Below are positions 15,378 to 24,098 of a DNA stretch of 32,558 bases, in pieces. Source of the stretch: Deltaproteobacteria bacterium (GTDB lineage Bacteria > Bdellovibrionota_C > UBA2361 > JAGFJO01). The translations under genes and the position numbers were made by a program. The stretch lies in contig JAGFJO010000146.1 of the NCBI GenBank assembly GCA_024102635.1, forward strand, positions 1 through 32,558. Direction: 5' to 3'. Position 1 is the stretch's first letter; the number at the start of each line of letters is the position of its first letter. The notes below the pieces were generated by a model. It was given only the letters and a program-made list of their open reading frames with translations, had not been told where the DNA came from and did not search any database.

Positions 15378-15749
15378 TCAGCCAATCACTCCGACCATAT
15401 TAAGCTTTTCCTTGAAAATCTCCTCAGTGAACGGCTTCATAATATACTCATCAACTCCCGCCTCCAGAGCGGACACAACCTGGTGCATCTCGGTCTCCGT
15501 GGTTACCATAATGATTCTCATCTCCTTAAAACTGCTCTCCTGCCGTACCTGCTTAACAAATTCAAGTCCATTCATAATTGGCATGTTCCAGTCTACCAAA
15601 GCGAGCTGAATGTCACACTCGGTGCTCAACTTCTGCAGAGCTTCCTGCCCATTGCATGCCTGAATCGATGCAATCCCCCAGCTCGTTAGCATTTTTGAAA
15701 TGATACTTCTAACAGTGGAAGAATCGTCAATGATTAGTGCCTTTGGCAT
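15378..15749 (-). CDS. CheY-like single-domain response regulator
   Basis: A 123-residue stand-alone receiver: acidic pair Asp8/Asp9, phosphoacceptor Asp53 (LVDWNMP), Thr83 region (MVTTET) and Lys105 (IMKPF). It heads the cheB-cheR-phosphatase run on the minus strand, 61 bases before cheB. It differs from the closer E. coli-type CheY encoded at 24099-24497, especially at the signalling surface. It may therefore be a phosphate sink or an adaptation-specific regulator rather than the motor-binding CheY. Both receivers have a nearby CheX-family phosphatase. Confidence 0.9.
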   Translation of the reverse strand: MPKALIIDDSSTVRSIISKMLTSWGIASIQACNGQEALQKLSTECDIQLALVDWNMPIMNGLEFVKQVRQESSFKEMRIIMVTTETEMHQVVSALEAGVDEYIMKPFTEEIFKEKLNMVGVIG

Positions 15750-15782
15750 ATCTCGTCACGCTCTTAATTGAATCAAACAACA

Positions 15783-15819
15783 GGGGCACCTTGAGCCGCT
15801 TAAGCGCTACCGGTGCCCC
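15783..15819 (-). terminator. Intrinsic terminator-like hairpin after the chemoreceptor gene
   Basis: GGGGCACC (15783-15790) and GGTGCCCC (15812-15819) form a perfect eight-base stem, with a palindromic GCTTAAGC inside the loop. On the minus strand it is followed by a moderately T-rich TGTTGTTTG. It lies between the chemoreceptor and the CheY-like gene and likely separates two transcription units. A smaller hairpin (CACGC/GCGTG, about 15834-15850) precedes it. Confidence 0.55.
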
Positions 15820-15866
15820 ATCCACATTCGTGCCTCGCACGCTTAATCGCGTGGTGCCATGAAGCG

Positions 15867-17942
15867 CTACTCCGTAAGCTGCTTAGTGAGCTCTTGAAGA
15901 CGGCTTGCCATCTTTGAGAGCTCCTCGGATGCCCCCTTGGTGCTCTTGGCTCCCTCGGTTGTGCCCTGAGCGCCTTTCGCAACACTTGCTATGTTTTCGG
16001 CGATCTCATTGCTTCCTCGGGCCGCCTCAGCCACATTCCGGCTCATCTCATTTGTAGTTGCAGTCTGCTCCTCCACGGCGCTTGCTATGGTATTTGAAAT
16101 GTCATTTACCTTAGTAATAACCTCTCCGATTTCGGCAATTGCTTTCACCGTTCCCTGGGTGTCATCCTGAATAGCAGCGATCTTCTGCGAAATCTCCTCT
16201 GTCGCGCGAGCGGTCTCTTTTGCCAATTCTTTTACCTCATTGGCGACCACCGCGAAGCCCTTTCCGGCTTCGCCGGCTCTCGCTGCTTCAATGGTAGCGT
16301 TCAAGGCGAGAAGGTTAGTTTGCTCGGCGATTGAGTTGATAACCTTGATTACTTTTCCTATCTCGGAGGAACTTGTGCCGAGCTTGCTTACGATATCAGC
16401 TGTTTGTCTAGCGACTGAAACTGCATGACTTGCTACTTTTGCCGATTCGCTGGCATTGGTCGCAATCTCGCGAATGCTTGCGCTCATCTCTTCTGTACCG
16501 GTCGCCACGGTCTGAACGTTCTTGCTGACTTGTTCGGACGCCGCCGATACCACGTTGGCTTGCTGCGCAGTCTCTTCGGCGTTGGAGGTCAGCTGAGTAC
16601 TGATGGCGGAGAGCTCCTCAGCAGAGGCGCTCAGCTCTTGAACATTCTGGAAAAGCTCCTTAGCCACCCGTTCTTTACGTTCGTTGTCGGCCTTTACCTG
16701 GTTTTCAAGCTTGAGCTTTTCGGTTACTACCTCCCAAGTCACCATCGGCCCTATGTACTGTCCTGCATTATCAAAGATCGGGCTTACAAGCAGGCTGGCA
16801 GTCTCGGGGCCGATACCGATCTGAGCCGTGTAAGGAAGGTTCTTTGGATCCGACAGAAGCTTGCGCTGATGAGCCGGATTCTTATGAAATATATCGACCG
16901 ATGAGCCTACCACTTTGGACGGAGGCACCGGCAGATACTGAGCAAGCTTTTCCAATTGTCTTACAGACGCAGGATTAGCGTAAACGATGTTGAGATTACG
17001 GTCCGCCATAATAATGTTAATAGGCGTGTTTTCAACCATTGAATTGAGCCTTGCCTGCTCTGCCTCCAATTTCAGCTTTTCGGTAACGACCGACCAAGTG
17101 ACCATTGGCCCCTGATACTCTCCCGATTCGTCGTAAATCGGCGATGCCAGCAGGTCGGCCACTTCGGGGCCTATCTGAATCTGCGCTTTTATCGGTAGAT
17201 TCTTCGGGTTAGAGAGCAGTTTGCGTTGATGCTTTGGGTTCTTGTGAAAGATATCAATATTTGCGCCGACAACATCGTCGACCGAAATCGGCAAATACTG
17301 CTCCAGTGTTTCGAGAGTCTTCCTCGACGCTGGATTCATATACGTGATGTTTAGATCCTTATCGGCGCACATTATGTTGATAGGCGCATTTTCGACCAGC
17401 GGCGCCATATCCACCGCTTCGCGCGATTGCTTATTTCCGTTTACGCTCTCACCGTGTCCGTTCACATGTCCCGCGTTTTCCATATCGCTATCTCCTTTCT
17501 CTAAAAAATTTTTCCCTGCACTTCGCTCCTTTCTAGATCCTGACTCCTTGCTGCCTCTAGCTGTTTCCGTGTTCACAATTACGCTTGAAAGCGGCCCCAC
17601 TATCGCCATCACCTCGCCGATTAGCGCGCGATCCACGCCCAATTCACGTAGTGTATCTCCCAGGTGAGTTGCAACCCTCTCGAAATGCCTCGCCACGATC
17701 GGATAGCTCTCATGAGCCGTTTTCATATCGGCTCCCTTGTAGTTGGCAGGTCCACCGAGAGCCTGCACGAAAAAGTCGGTCTGCTGCTTTTTAAGCCAAC
17801 GCATGTCGACCTTCTTGAAAAACGGCTTCAGCATTCCGTCGGCAAGCACCTTGTCATAAAACTTTTCGACTGTGGCACTAATGGCCGCTAGTCCGCCAAT
17901 TCTTGAAAAAAGTGACTCGTCCGCTTCTATTATCTGTGTCAT
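15867..17942 (-). CDS. Soluble chemoreceptor: truncated haemoglobin + two PAS + MCP signalling domain
   Basis: The 691-residue protein has no membrane helix. Residues 1-125 match group-1 truncated (2/2) haemoglobins: B10 Tyr29, the [16 protein letters not shown] segment with likely E11 Gln54, and F8 proximal His86 in ARHF. Residues 181-300 and 301-420 are two near-identical PAS modules (VENxPINI, IFHKNPxHQRKLLSxPKNLP). The remainder is a methyl-accepting signalling domain with the canonical tip [31 protein letters not shown]. It should sense O2, NO or redox state in the cytoplasm and control the CheA encoded upstream. It follows cheW after 16 bases, with AGGAGAG before its ATG. A strong internal start at 17483 (separate entry) means the receptor may also be made without the globin. 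Confidence 0.9.
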   Translation of the reverse strand: MTQIIEADESLFSRIGGLAAISATVEKFYDKVLADGMLKPFFKKVDMRWLKKQQTDFFVQALGGPANYKGADMKTAHESYPIVARHFERVATHLGDTLRELGVDRALIGEVMAIVGPLSSVIVNTETARGSKESGSRKERSAGKNFLEKGDSDMENAGHVNGHGESVNGNKQSREAVDMAPLVENAPINIMCADKDLNITYMNPASRKTLETLEQYLPISVDDVVGANIDIFHKNPKHQRKLLSNPKNLPIKAQIQIGPEVADLLASPIYDESGEYQGPMVTWSVVTEKLKLEAEQARLNSMVENTPINIIMADRNLNIVYANPASVRQLEKLAQYLPVPPSKVVGSSVDIFHKNPAHQRKLLSDPKNLPYTAQIGIGPETASLLVSPIFDNAGQYIGPMVTWEVVTEKLKLENQVKADNERKERVAKELFQNVQELSASAEELSAISTQLTSNAEETAQQANVVSAASEQVSKNVQTVATGTEEMSASIREIATNASESAKVASHAVSVARQTADIVSKLGTSSSEIGKVIKVINSIAEQTNLLALNATIEAARAGEAGKGFAVVANEVKELAKETARATEEISQKIAAIQDDTQGTVKAIAEIGEVITKVNDISNTIASAVEEQTATTNEMSRNVAEAARGSNEIAENIASVAKGAQGTTEGAKSTKGASEELSKMASRLQELTKQLTE
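16683..17402 (-). repeat. Tandem duplication of a 120-residue PAS module inside the chemoreceptor gene
   Basis: Residues 301-420 (16683-17042) repeat residues 181-300 (17043-17402) with an exact 360-base period and no gaps. Shared strings include IFHKNP and GPMVTW followed by VVTEKLKLE. Similarity is high at protein level but not complete, so the duplication is not recent. Confidence 0.8.
17481..17513 (-). promoter_or_regulatory. Slippery homopolymer and internal ribosome-binding site/start inside the globin-receptor gene
   Basis: Codons 145-147 read AAT TTT TTA, containing the heptamer T TTT TTA (17508-17502) in the frame needed for -1 slippage. Slipping would add four codons and stop at TAG (17490-17488). 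Four bases later is ATG 17483, codon 154, preceded at eight bases by AAAGGAG. This is a complete start signal for a 538-residue PAS-PAS-MCP protein. One extra T in the tract would likewise split the fusion into two adjacent genes. Confidence 0.6.
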
Positions 17943-17958
17943 TTTGTCTCTCCTAGTG

Positions 17959-18420
17959 CTATTCGCGCTCCATACAGGCGCCGCTGTTCAAAACCAACAT
18001 TAGTTCATTCTTAAGTTTGAACACCCCATGCAGGATACACCGTATATGGGGTGCGATAGTTTCGGGCACATTTTCGAAGTCGCGCTCGTCAACTTGGATC
18101 ACATCACCTATTGAATCGACCAATAGGCTTATAGTTTCATCGTCCGCGCGGACTACTACATTCATGGTTCGTTCGTCGCTGATGCCGGACTCTGCCCCCA
18201 GGATCGAGCGCAAGTCCAGTGCAGCAATGATTTGCCCGCGCAAGTTTATCAGTCCTTTAACAGCGGCCGGTGCCAGGGGTACGGGGGTCATCGATTGATG
18301 ACGTATAATCTCCTGAACCTGGAGAACATCAATGCCGAAGAAAAGCTCGCCGGCTCGAAACGTAACGTAGTGCTTAGCCAGCACGGGCTGCTGGGTGATC
18401 TGATTGGCGGCAGCTTCCAT
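17959..18420 (-). CDS. cheW: CheW chemotaxis coupling protein
   Basis: The 153-residue single CheW domain contains the family patterns [23 protein letters not shown], then [18 protein letters not shown] and a [10 protein letters not shown] strand. It links chemoreceptors to CheA in signalling arrays. Its ATG shares one base with the cheA stop (TAATG), so the two are translationally coupled, and the receptor gene follows after 16 bases. This gives a complete core signalling unit of kinase, adaptor and receptor. Confidence 0.93.
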   Translation of the reverse strand: MEAAANQITQQPVLAKHYVTFRAGELFFGIDVLQVQEIIRHQSMTPVPLAPAAVKGLINLRGQIIAALDLRSILGAESGISDERTMNVVVRADDETISLLVDSIGDVIQVDERDFENVPETIAPHIRCILHGVFKLKNELMLVLNSGACMERE

Positions 18421-20780
18421 TATCGCGCCTCCCTTGCATCAAATGAGTGTTTTGGTGACAGCTCTGCCAACTGTAAGATGGCAGACAAGTCGAGAAGATC
18501 TGTCACCTTATCCTGAATGACTGCCGAACCGACCAATCCCTGCTTGGGATATGGCCGTTCAACATTTACGCACTGCTCCACGATGTCCAAGATTCTTTCT
18601 ACTACAAATCCGACGAAGCGATCTCCACTCAGGTGAACGAAAGCTCTCAGGCTACCCTCGCTGATCTCCGGAGGCTCGCCATAGATCCCGCGTAAGTCTA
18701 CAAGAGGCAGGATGCCATCCCTGTATTGGACAACGATATGGTCTCCTGCGGACTCGAGAGCCTGCACCGGAAACTCTTCAAGGCGGTAAACCTGATCAAG
18801 GGGAACCGCGGCACGCTTATTCGTCCCGAGCTCAAATACGAACATCTTTTTCCGCTCCGACGTTTTACCTTCATCGTTTGATCGTGACTCCTCGTGTTTC
18901 GCAGCCGCTTCTTTCTTTGCAATTTGCGCTTTGCGCGCCATCCCAACAATGTCGAGAATTAAAGCAACCTGCCCATCGCCCATGATCGTGGCTCCCGCGA
19001 ACGCCGAGATTCCCTTCAGCAACCGGCCTAGCGGCTTAACGACTATCTCTTCAGTATCGTGGATTGCATCAACCACCAGTCCGAACTGATGGTTGTCGGC
19101 CCGCACCACTACCAGGTTTAGAATACCTCCTCCGCTTTTTGTGCTGTTGGCGGCTGAAAGCCCGAGCTGCTCGTCTAAGTAAACTAGTGGTAGAATCTTG
19201 CCGCGCAGCCTGTAAAAGTCCGAGCCTTGGATCCGTTCTATGCTTTGCTTCAGCTGCGCTCCCTCTATCCGTACGAGCTCGAGAAGATTTACCTGCGGAA
19301 TGGCATAGCGGTTATTGTTGGTCGTCACAATTAGCGCCGGAATGATAGCCAAGGTGAGCGGTATCTTGATGGTAAACTTTGCGCCCTTGCCCGGATTGCT
19401 CGCCACATCGACCGCGCCGCCGATACGCTCTATGTTTGATCGGACCACATCCATCCCTACTCCGCGGCCGGAGATGTTGGTAATCTGTTCCGCAGTGCTG
19501 AATCCGGGAAGGAAGATCAACCTGTTCACTTCCGCTTCCCCCATCGAGGCTGCCTTATCGCTAGTGATTAATCCCTTTTCAAGCGCCTTTGCGCGAATTC
19601 GCTCAGTATTAAGACCGGCTCCGTCGTCGGAGATCTCAATCACTACTTGACCTCCCTCGTGGAAGGCTCGCATCACTAAAACTCCCTCAGCACCCTTTCC
19701 CGCCGCCAATCGCTTTTCAGGAGACTCGATGCCGTGATCGACCGAGTTCCTTATCACGTGAGTAAGCGGATCTTTAATCGCCTCGATAATCGTCTTGTCC
19801 AGTTCCGTTTCCTTCCCCTGCATCTCAAGAACAACCTTCTTGCCGCATGAGTGCGCAATGTCCCGAACAATGCGCGGAAGCTTGTTCCAAACGGTCGATA
19901 TTGGCTGCATACGGGTGCGCATTACACCCTCCTGCAATTCCGAGGTGATCAAATTCAATCGCTGGGATGTGCTGGCAAACTCTCCATCGTTCTGTGATTT
20001 GGTGAACTGAAGAATCTGATTGCGGGCCAACACGAGTTCTCCGACCAGATTCATCAGCTTATCGAGCAGATTGACATCGACTCGCAAGCTGCTCTCCGAA
20101 AGCTCGCTTTTTTTACTCTCTGACACCTTCGGAGACTCAGAACCGTCCGCTACGGTGGATGGAGCTTGATTTTCAGCTGCGCCTATCTGCGACGATTCGG
20201 GCACAGCGGCTGCTCCTGGAGCCTCCAGCGAGCTTGCATTCTGCCACTCGGACTGGGCAGCATAAAACATTCGCTGAAGCTCATCGTCTTGCCCCTCCTC
20301 ACTTACTTGAGTTTTCAATAAAACTACGGAGCTCTCATCGACAGACCCTTCAGACTTCGAATTTATACTAATTGCTTCTGAAGTTAAGGTAATTTTCTGT
20401 TCATTTAGGCTTGTGAGCAGCCCTACTAGCTCGCTGTAGTCCCCATCCCCCTCGCATCCGGATTCTTCGATGTTCGCAAGCAGCTCTCGCAGAGTGTCGC
20501 TTAAGCGCAGCAGGGTTGTGATGATTACTTCTGTAACTGCGATCTTTTGTGAGCGAAGAGAATCTAGCAGGTTTTCCCCTACATGACTTACCTTCTCCAG
20601 CTTTCTAAAATCAAAAAATCCGCATGTTCCCTTGACTGTGTGAACAATTCGAAAGATAGTGTTTATGGTCTCTATCTTTGTGGGGTCGGATTCCAGAGCC
20701 AGCAACTCTCTATCGAGCTGCTCCAAATTTTCAAGGCTCTCTACAAGAAATTCCTTTATTGTCTCGTCGAGTTCAGACAT
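18420..20780 (-). CDS. cheA: CheA chemotaxis histidine kinase with an extra C-terminal CheW-like domain
   Basis: The 786-residue kinase begins with an Hpt domain (phosphoacceptor His47 in IVHTVKGTCGFF). A variable linker without an obvious CheY-binding P2 domain follows, then the dimerisation domain (LLDKLMNLVGELVLARNQI). The ATPase domain has the N box HVIRNSVDHGIE, DDGAGL and GRGVGMDVV. A CheW-like regulatory domain follows. After a charged linker (AAAKHEESRSNDEGK region, about residues 610-630) a second CheW-like domain fills the last 150 residues. The extra domain lengthens the protein relative to E. coli CheA (654) and could bring additional array contacts. It heads the minus-strand operon with cheW and the globin receptor. 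Confidence 0.95.
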   Translation of the reverse strand: MSELDETIKEFLVESLENLEQLDRELLALESDPTKIETINTIFRIVHTVKGTCGFFDFRKLEKVSHVGENLLDSLRSQKIAVTEVIITTLLRLSDTLRELLANIEESGCEGDGDYSELVGLLTSLNEQKITLTSEAISINSKSEGSVDESSVVLLKTQVSEEGQDDELQRMFYAAQSEWQNASSLEAPGAAAVPESSQIGAAENQAPSTVADGSESPKVSESKKSELSESSLRVDVNLLDKLMNLVGELVLARNQILQFTKSQNDGEFASTSQRLNLITSELQEGVMRTRMQPISTVWNKLPRIVRDIAHSCGKKVVLEMQGKETELDKTIIEAIKDPLTHVIRNSVDHGIESPEKRLAAGKGAEGVLVMRAFHEGGQVVIEISDDGAGLNTERIRAKALEKGLITSDKAASMGEAEVNRLIFLPGFSTAEQITNISGRGVGMDVVRSNIERIGGAVDVASNPGKGAKFTIKIPLTLAIIPALIVTTNNNRYAIPQVNLLELVRIEGAQLKQSIERIQGSDFYRLRGKILPLVYLDEQLGLSAANSTKSGGGILNLVVVRADNHQFGLVVDAIHDTEEIVVKPLGRLLKGISAFAGATIMGDGQVALILDIVGMARKAQIAKKEAAAKHEESRSNDEGKTSERKKMFVFELGTNKRAAVPLDQVYRLEEFPVQALESAGDHIVVQYRDGILPLVDLRGIYGEPPEISEGSLRAFVHLSGDRFVGFVVERILDIVEQCVNVERPYPKQGLVGSAVIQDKVTDLLDLSAILQLAELSPKHSFDAREAR

Positions 20781-21145
20781 AGCGGCGCTTCCGTATTTCC
20801 GTCAGGCTTCACACCGAGTCACATCGAAGTTGGATCTAAGATGTCGCACATCACTACTTCGCTTCCGATGTAGTGCGATATCGTTTGCAAAAATGATTCT
20901 CTTAAGAAGATATTTCGTAGAAGATCTGAGAATGTAGGCTATTTGCTACACGCCGAAATCTCTTATCGGTGGGCAGCGATGGTGCTCTTTGAATACAGTC
21001 GACGATGTAATCAACATCGCAAGTATCAGCCGATTTTTTGTTGGTTAAAACCCACATGCGATTTTTACTTGCGATGAATCTATTCTTCGACGAGAAATTG
21101 TCTTCACATTTGATTACGAGCAATGTATTCAAATAAGCAATCCAA
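20781..21145. other. Intergenic region between divergent cheA and B12-binding/XRE gene
   Basis: These 365 bases should hold both divergent promoters. On the minus strand ACCGATAA (20970-20963) matches seven of eight bases of the sigma-28 -10 consensus, but a TCAAAG-type -35 is three bases too far away. A dyad at 21003-21019 is listed separately. No credible gene was found. Confidence 0.5.
21003..21019. promoter_or_regulatory. Candidate operator dyad upstream of the XRE-domain regulator
   Basis: CGATGT (21003-21008) and ACATCG (21014-21019) form a perfect inverted repeat around AATCA. Such a 17-base dyad fits a dimeric XRE/HTH repressor site. It lies about 125 bases before the XRE-domain gene and could serve autoregulation or control of cheA. 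Evidence is positional only. Confidence 0.35.
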
Positions 21146-22024
21146 ATGACAATGAGAAGCCGTAATACTGTGTTGAAAAGCTTTGAGTCCCGGTATGTAC
21201 AGGCTCTTCGAGCAGGTTCGTGCGAGCAGGCTGCCACGGTGACTCAGGAAGCGCTCGTTTCCGGGGTGTGCATCAAGAAGGTGTATCTCGGAATTATTAT
21301 GCCAGCCTCTCGAGAGATTGGTGAGCTTCTTTCCCGTTCGGAGATAGCGCCCGATGCGGCCAACCTTGCTACACAGATCATTTTATCCGATATGGCGCGG
21401 CTGCGTCGCTCATATCGAAAGCCGATGCGAGACGAAATTCGCGCGATGATTACTCCGCATGAAGGAGAACCGCACTTCCTGGCCGCGCGCGCTGTCGCTG
21501 ATTTTCTTTTGTTCGAAGGGTGGCAAGTGGAGTTTCTTAGCAGCTATCCGGCCTTTGAAGTTTTGGCAGGGCAAATTGAAAGTTTTAAACCTCACGTTGT
21601 GGGAATTTCTGTATCAACCATGGAGTCGTTACAGAGATTAGACTCAACCGTAAAAAAAATTCGCGGACTGGCGCATCCCACTAAGATTTTAATCGGAGGA
21701 GAAGCGCTTGATGAGCACTCCTTGCCTGCTGAAGTTGCCGTTGACGCGGTGTGCGAAGACGCTTTCTGCGCTGTTTATCAGATCCGGCGGCTTTGCGGCC
21801 TGGGATTTGAAGACCCGGCACTCGACCCGTTTCTGAAAGGCATCGGAGAACGCATATTAGCGTGCCGCAAAGAACGTCACCTTAGTCAGAAAGAAGTGGC
21901 TTCACTTGCCGGAATTGATCGCGCTTACCTAAGCTCTGTCGAGAGTGGCAAACAGAATGTAACGGTGGGGGCATTGATGCGAATTGCCCGTGCTTTGGAG
22001 ATTACTGTCGAAGAGCTGATTTAA
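21146..22024 (+). CDS. Transcriptional regulator with B12-binding domain and C-terminal XRE helix-turn-helix
   Basis: The 292-residue protein has a helical cap (about residues 12-90), a Rossmann-type cobalamin-binding domain (about 98-215) and a C-terminal XRE helix-turn-helix (233-292). The cobalamin domain keeps the EGEPHFLAAR pattern, with His110 at the cobalt-ligand position. A GWQVEFLS strand and VVGISVSTMESLQ also fit. CarH-type photoreceptors carry a MerR domain at the N-terminus; here a different DNA-binding domain sits at the other end. The cap lacks the CarH W...EH signature: Leu62 and an AAN (71-73) replace it. It is thus probably not a CarH-like light sensor. An ABC1-type kinase gene follows after 17 bases. 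Confidence 0.85.
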   Translation: MTMRSRNTVLKSFESRYVQALRAGSCEQAATVTQEALVSGVCIKKVYLGIIMPASREIGELLSRSEIAPDAANLATQIILSDMARLRRSYRKPMRDEIRAMITPHEGEPHFLAARAVADFLLFEGWQVEFLSSYPAFEVLAGQIESFKPHVVGISVSTMESLQRLDSTVKKIRGLAHPTKILIGGEALDEHSLPAEVAVDAVCEDAFCAVYQIRRLCGLGFEDPALDPFLKGIGERILACRKERHLSQKEVASLAGIDRAYLSSVESGKQNVTVGALMRIARALEITVEELI

Positions 22025-22041
22025 TTGGCGGACCAGGACTA

Positions 22042-23583
22042 ATGCCTGCAAAAGGGTTAGGTAGTCTAGCAAGCAGTTTTGCGAGAAGCGCTTCGATATT
22101 GCGTGCCGGGGCGGGCTCTCTTTTCGCAATGCTTAACGGCAAGCCTGTGGCCTTGAGTGTCATTGACCGAATGACGGCGTTGCACGGCCTGCCTCAAAAG
22201 GTGCTGCAGTATCTTGACCTGCATTCAGCGGCGAATGATCGCTCCGCTCATTTAGACAGGAACTTCATTTCCGCCAATCCGATCGCTCTTTCCGAGGTGC
22301 GGAAAATCCTTCAGCGCGAACTCGGCCCCAAGGCTGCTGACATTGAGTGGTTGAGTGAAGGTGCAATGACTGCCTCGATCGGACAGGTTCATATGGCAAG
22401 GCTTCGCAACGGAGAAGCGGTGGTCGTCAAGGTGCAATATCCACACATCGGGCGCCTTCTGAAAAGCGATCTTTCTCTTGTCGGCCTTGCTTCGCTCCCC
22501 GCGGCAGCGAGATTCGGGCGATCGAAGCTGGATCAATACAGGCAAGAAATCAAGAGTTCGCTTGAATTAGAGATCAATTACCGCAATGAATTGCGGGCGC
22601 TCCAGCTATTCCAATCTGTAAGCTCCGTTGACAGTTCTATTAGGATTCCGGTTCCGCTCGCCGACTTGTGCAGTAATCAAGTGTTGGTAATGAGACGTCT
22701 CTCGGGAATGCCCCTGCTTGATTGCGCCGCTCTTGAGCCTGAAAAGGCACGGCCAATTTTGGAGCAGATGTTGAGACTTTTCCTTCACGGTATCCATTTG
22801 GGTGAATTCCATGCCGATCCCCATCCTGGTAACTTCGCCATCTCAACTGACAACGAGAAAGTATCTCTGGTGGCTTACGATTTCGGGTGCACGAAACAGA
22901 TTTCGGTATCGGAAAGAGACGCCTTGCTGTCGCTTATGGAACCCCGCTCGAATAAGGATCACTTTGAACTTTATGCACAGCTTGGCTTTGAGCAGCACAC
23001 CTTGCAGCTGATTCAAGACAAGTTGCCTAACCTAAGCCGTGCTCTGTTTGCGCCCTTTCACTTCTCCGGAACTTTCCCGCTTGCCGGCTGGCGCCTCGCG
23101 GAGCAAGCCGAACAGATCCTGGGCGAGCACCGAATTGCATTTCGTCTTGCGGGACCGGCCGGGCTAATACACATCATTAGAGTTTTTTCCGCTTTGCGCG
23201 CGTATGCTAAGGCATTCGGGGTTGACTTCGATTGGAATGCGCAGTTGATGGAAGTGCGCTCTATGCACCGGCTTGAGGGATCATCCATTAAGAATAGCTG
23301 TAATCAGAGCGCCGGGTCAGAGACGTCGGCTGAGGTGATTAAGTCGACTGCGCTGTGTGTCAGAGTCGACGAGAATGGAGCAACTAAAGTACAGCTCACT
23401 CTTAAACCTGAGCTTACTGAGCTGCTTAAAGATCTGATTCCTCCCGAAGTACTGCAGACTATTTACGCGAGAAATATCGATCTAGACGGCATTGTCGCGG
23501 CAAGCCGGCTGCGTGGCCATGCTCCCGGAGAGCTTTTTTCTCTGCAGCAAGATTGCAAATGTTATCGAGTGTGGCTCGAGTGA
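22042..23583 (+). CDS. ABC1/UbiB (AarF)-family atypical kinase
   Basis: The 513-residue protein keeps most family signatures. These are the ASIGQVH loop (residues 111-117), the VVVKVQYP strand with ATP-site Lys130, the ExxxE region (about 168-180), the catalytic HADPHPGN motif (257-264) and the YDFG metal-binding motif (Asp280). The characteristic KxGQ motif is altered: Lys53 and Gln56 are present, but leucine replaces the glycine (KVLQ). UbiB-type proteins support ubiquinone or other isoprenoid lipid metabolism. No C-terminal membrane helices are evident, unlike UbiB, and an unassigned domain of about 110 residues ends the protein. It is probably co-transcribed with the B12-binding regulator, an unusual partner. 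No ubiquinone biosynthesis gene is nearby. Confidence 0.88.
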   Translation: MPAKGLGSLASSFARSASILRAGAGSLFAMLNGKPVALSVIDRMTALHGLPQKVLQYLDLHSAANDRSAHLDRNFISANPIALSEVRKILQRELGPKAADIEWLSEGAMTASIGQVHMARLRNGEAVVVKVQYPHIGRLLKSDLSLVGLASLPAAARFGRSKLDQYRQEIKSSLELEINYRNELRALQLFQSVSSVDSSIRIPVPLADLCSNQVLVMRRLSGMPLLDCAALEPEKARPILEQMLRLFLHGIHLGEFHADPHPGNFAISTDNEKVSLVAYDFGCTKQISVSERDALLSLMEPRSNKDHFELYAQLGFEQHTLQLIQDKLPNLSRALFAPFHFSGTFPLAGWRLAEQAEQILGEHRIAFRLAGPAGLIHIIRVFSALRAYAKAFGVDFDWNAQLMEVRSMHRLEGSSIKNSCNQSAGSETSAEVIKSTALCVRVDENGATKVQLTLKPELTELLKDLIPPEVLQTIYARNIDLDGIVAASRLRGHAPGELFSLQQDCKCYRVWLE

Positions 23584-23586
23584 TGC

Positions 23587-23961
23587 TCAACTCTTCCACA
23601 TGGAGAACATGAAGATAAAGCCAATAGTCCTCAAAATCAATGCAGCTGATGCAATCTGCTTGTGCAGGGTGCGTACCTTCTCGTTACCTCGGAATAGAGA
23701 GCACCCGAGAAAAGCTGCCGGGAAGTAAAGAATCAGAGCAACGGTCGAGGCAGCTATGTGCACCTGTTGGAGAGCCTCAAGTTTAAATTGCATGGCCGTT
23801 TGCACTGCGTCTCGCGTCACGCTAAGGTACCCAACAAGTGCTATATCTCCACATATAGCAGTAAGGACCAAGGGAACGTGGATTCTTCTATTGTGCCTGG
23901 CGAAGTAACCGCCCGCTAAAAGCACCCACATGGCTGAAGCAAACCACATACCAATTGTCAC
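23587..23961 (-). CDS. Four-helix integral membrane protein (DUF420-like)
   Basis: The 124-residue protein starts at GTG 23961, confirmed by a strong AGGAGGG five bases upstream. Four hydrophobic helices are visible, with histidines at helix ends: HNRRIHVPL, QQVHIAAS and LHKQIA. This arrangement resembles DUF420/cytochrome b561-like small membrane proteins that may bind haem. Function is unknown. Its stop is only three bases from the convergent ABC1 kinase stop. Given the kinase's family link to quinone metabolism, a redox role is plausible but unproven. Confidence 0.65.
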   Translation of the reverse strand: MTIGMWFASAMWVLLAGGYFARHNRRIHVPLVLTAICGDIALVGYLSVTRDAVQTAMQFKLEALQQVHIAASTVALILYFPAAFLGCSLFRGNEKVRTLHKQIASAALILRTIGFIFMFSMWKS

Positions 23962-24098
23962 TCGCCCTCCTCAGAGATGCCGTTGCTCGATGACGGGATA
24001 AATGTATCTTCAACTCGCTGCGATGGGCAGCCTTTTTTCAAATAATTCTTTCCACCGATCGGCGGCCCGGATTCAGATGTGGGATATACTCGGCAGCT

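Noticed and set aside
20902..21237. Minus-strand 111-codon frame in the cheA/B12 intergenic region
   Set aside because: It overlaps the start of the B12-binding gene, has no ribosome-binding site and no recognisable protein pattern.
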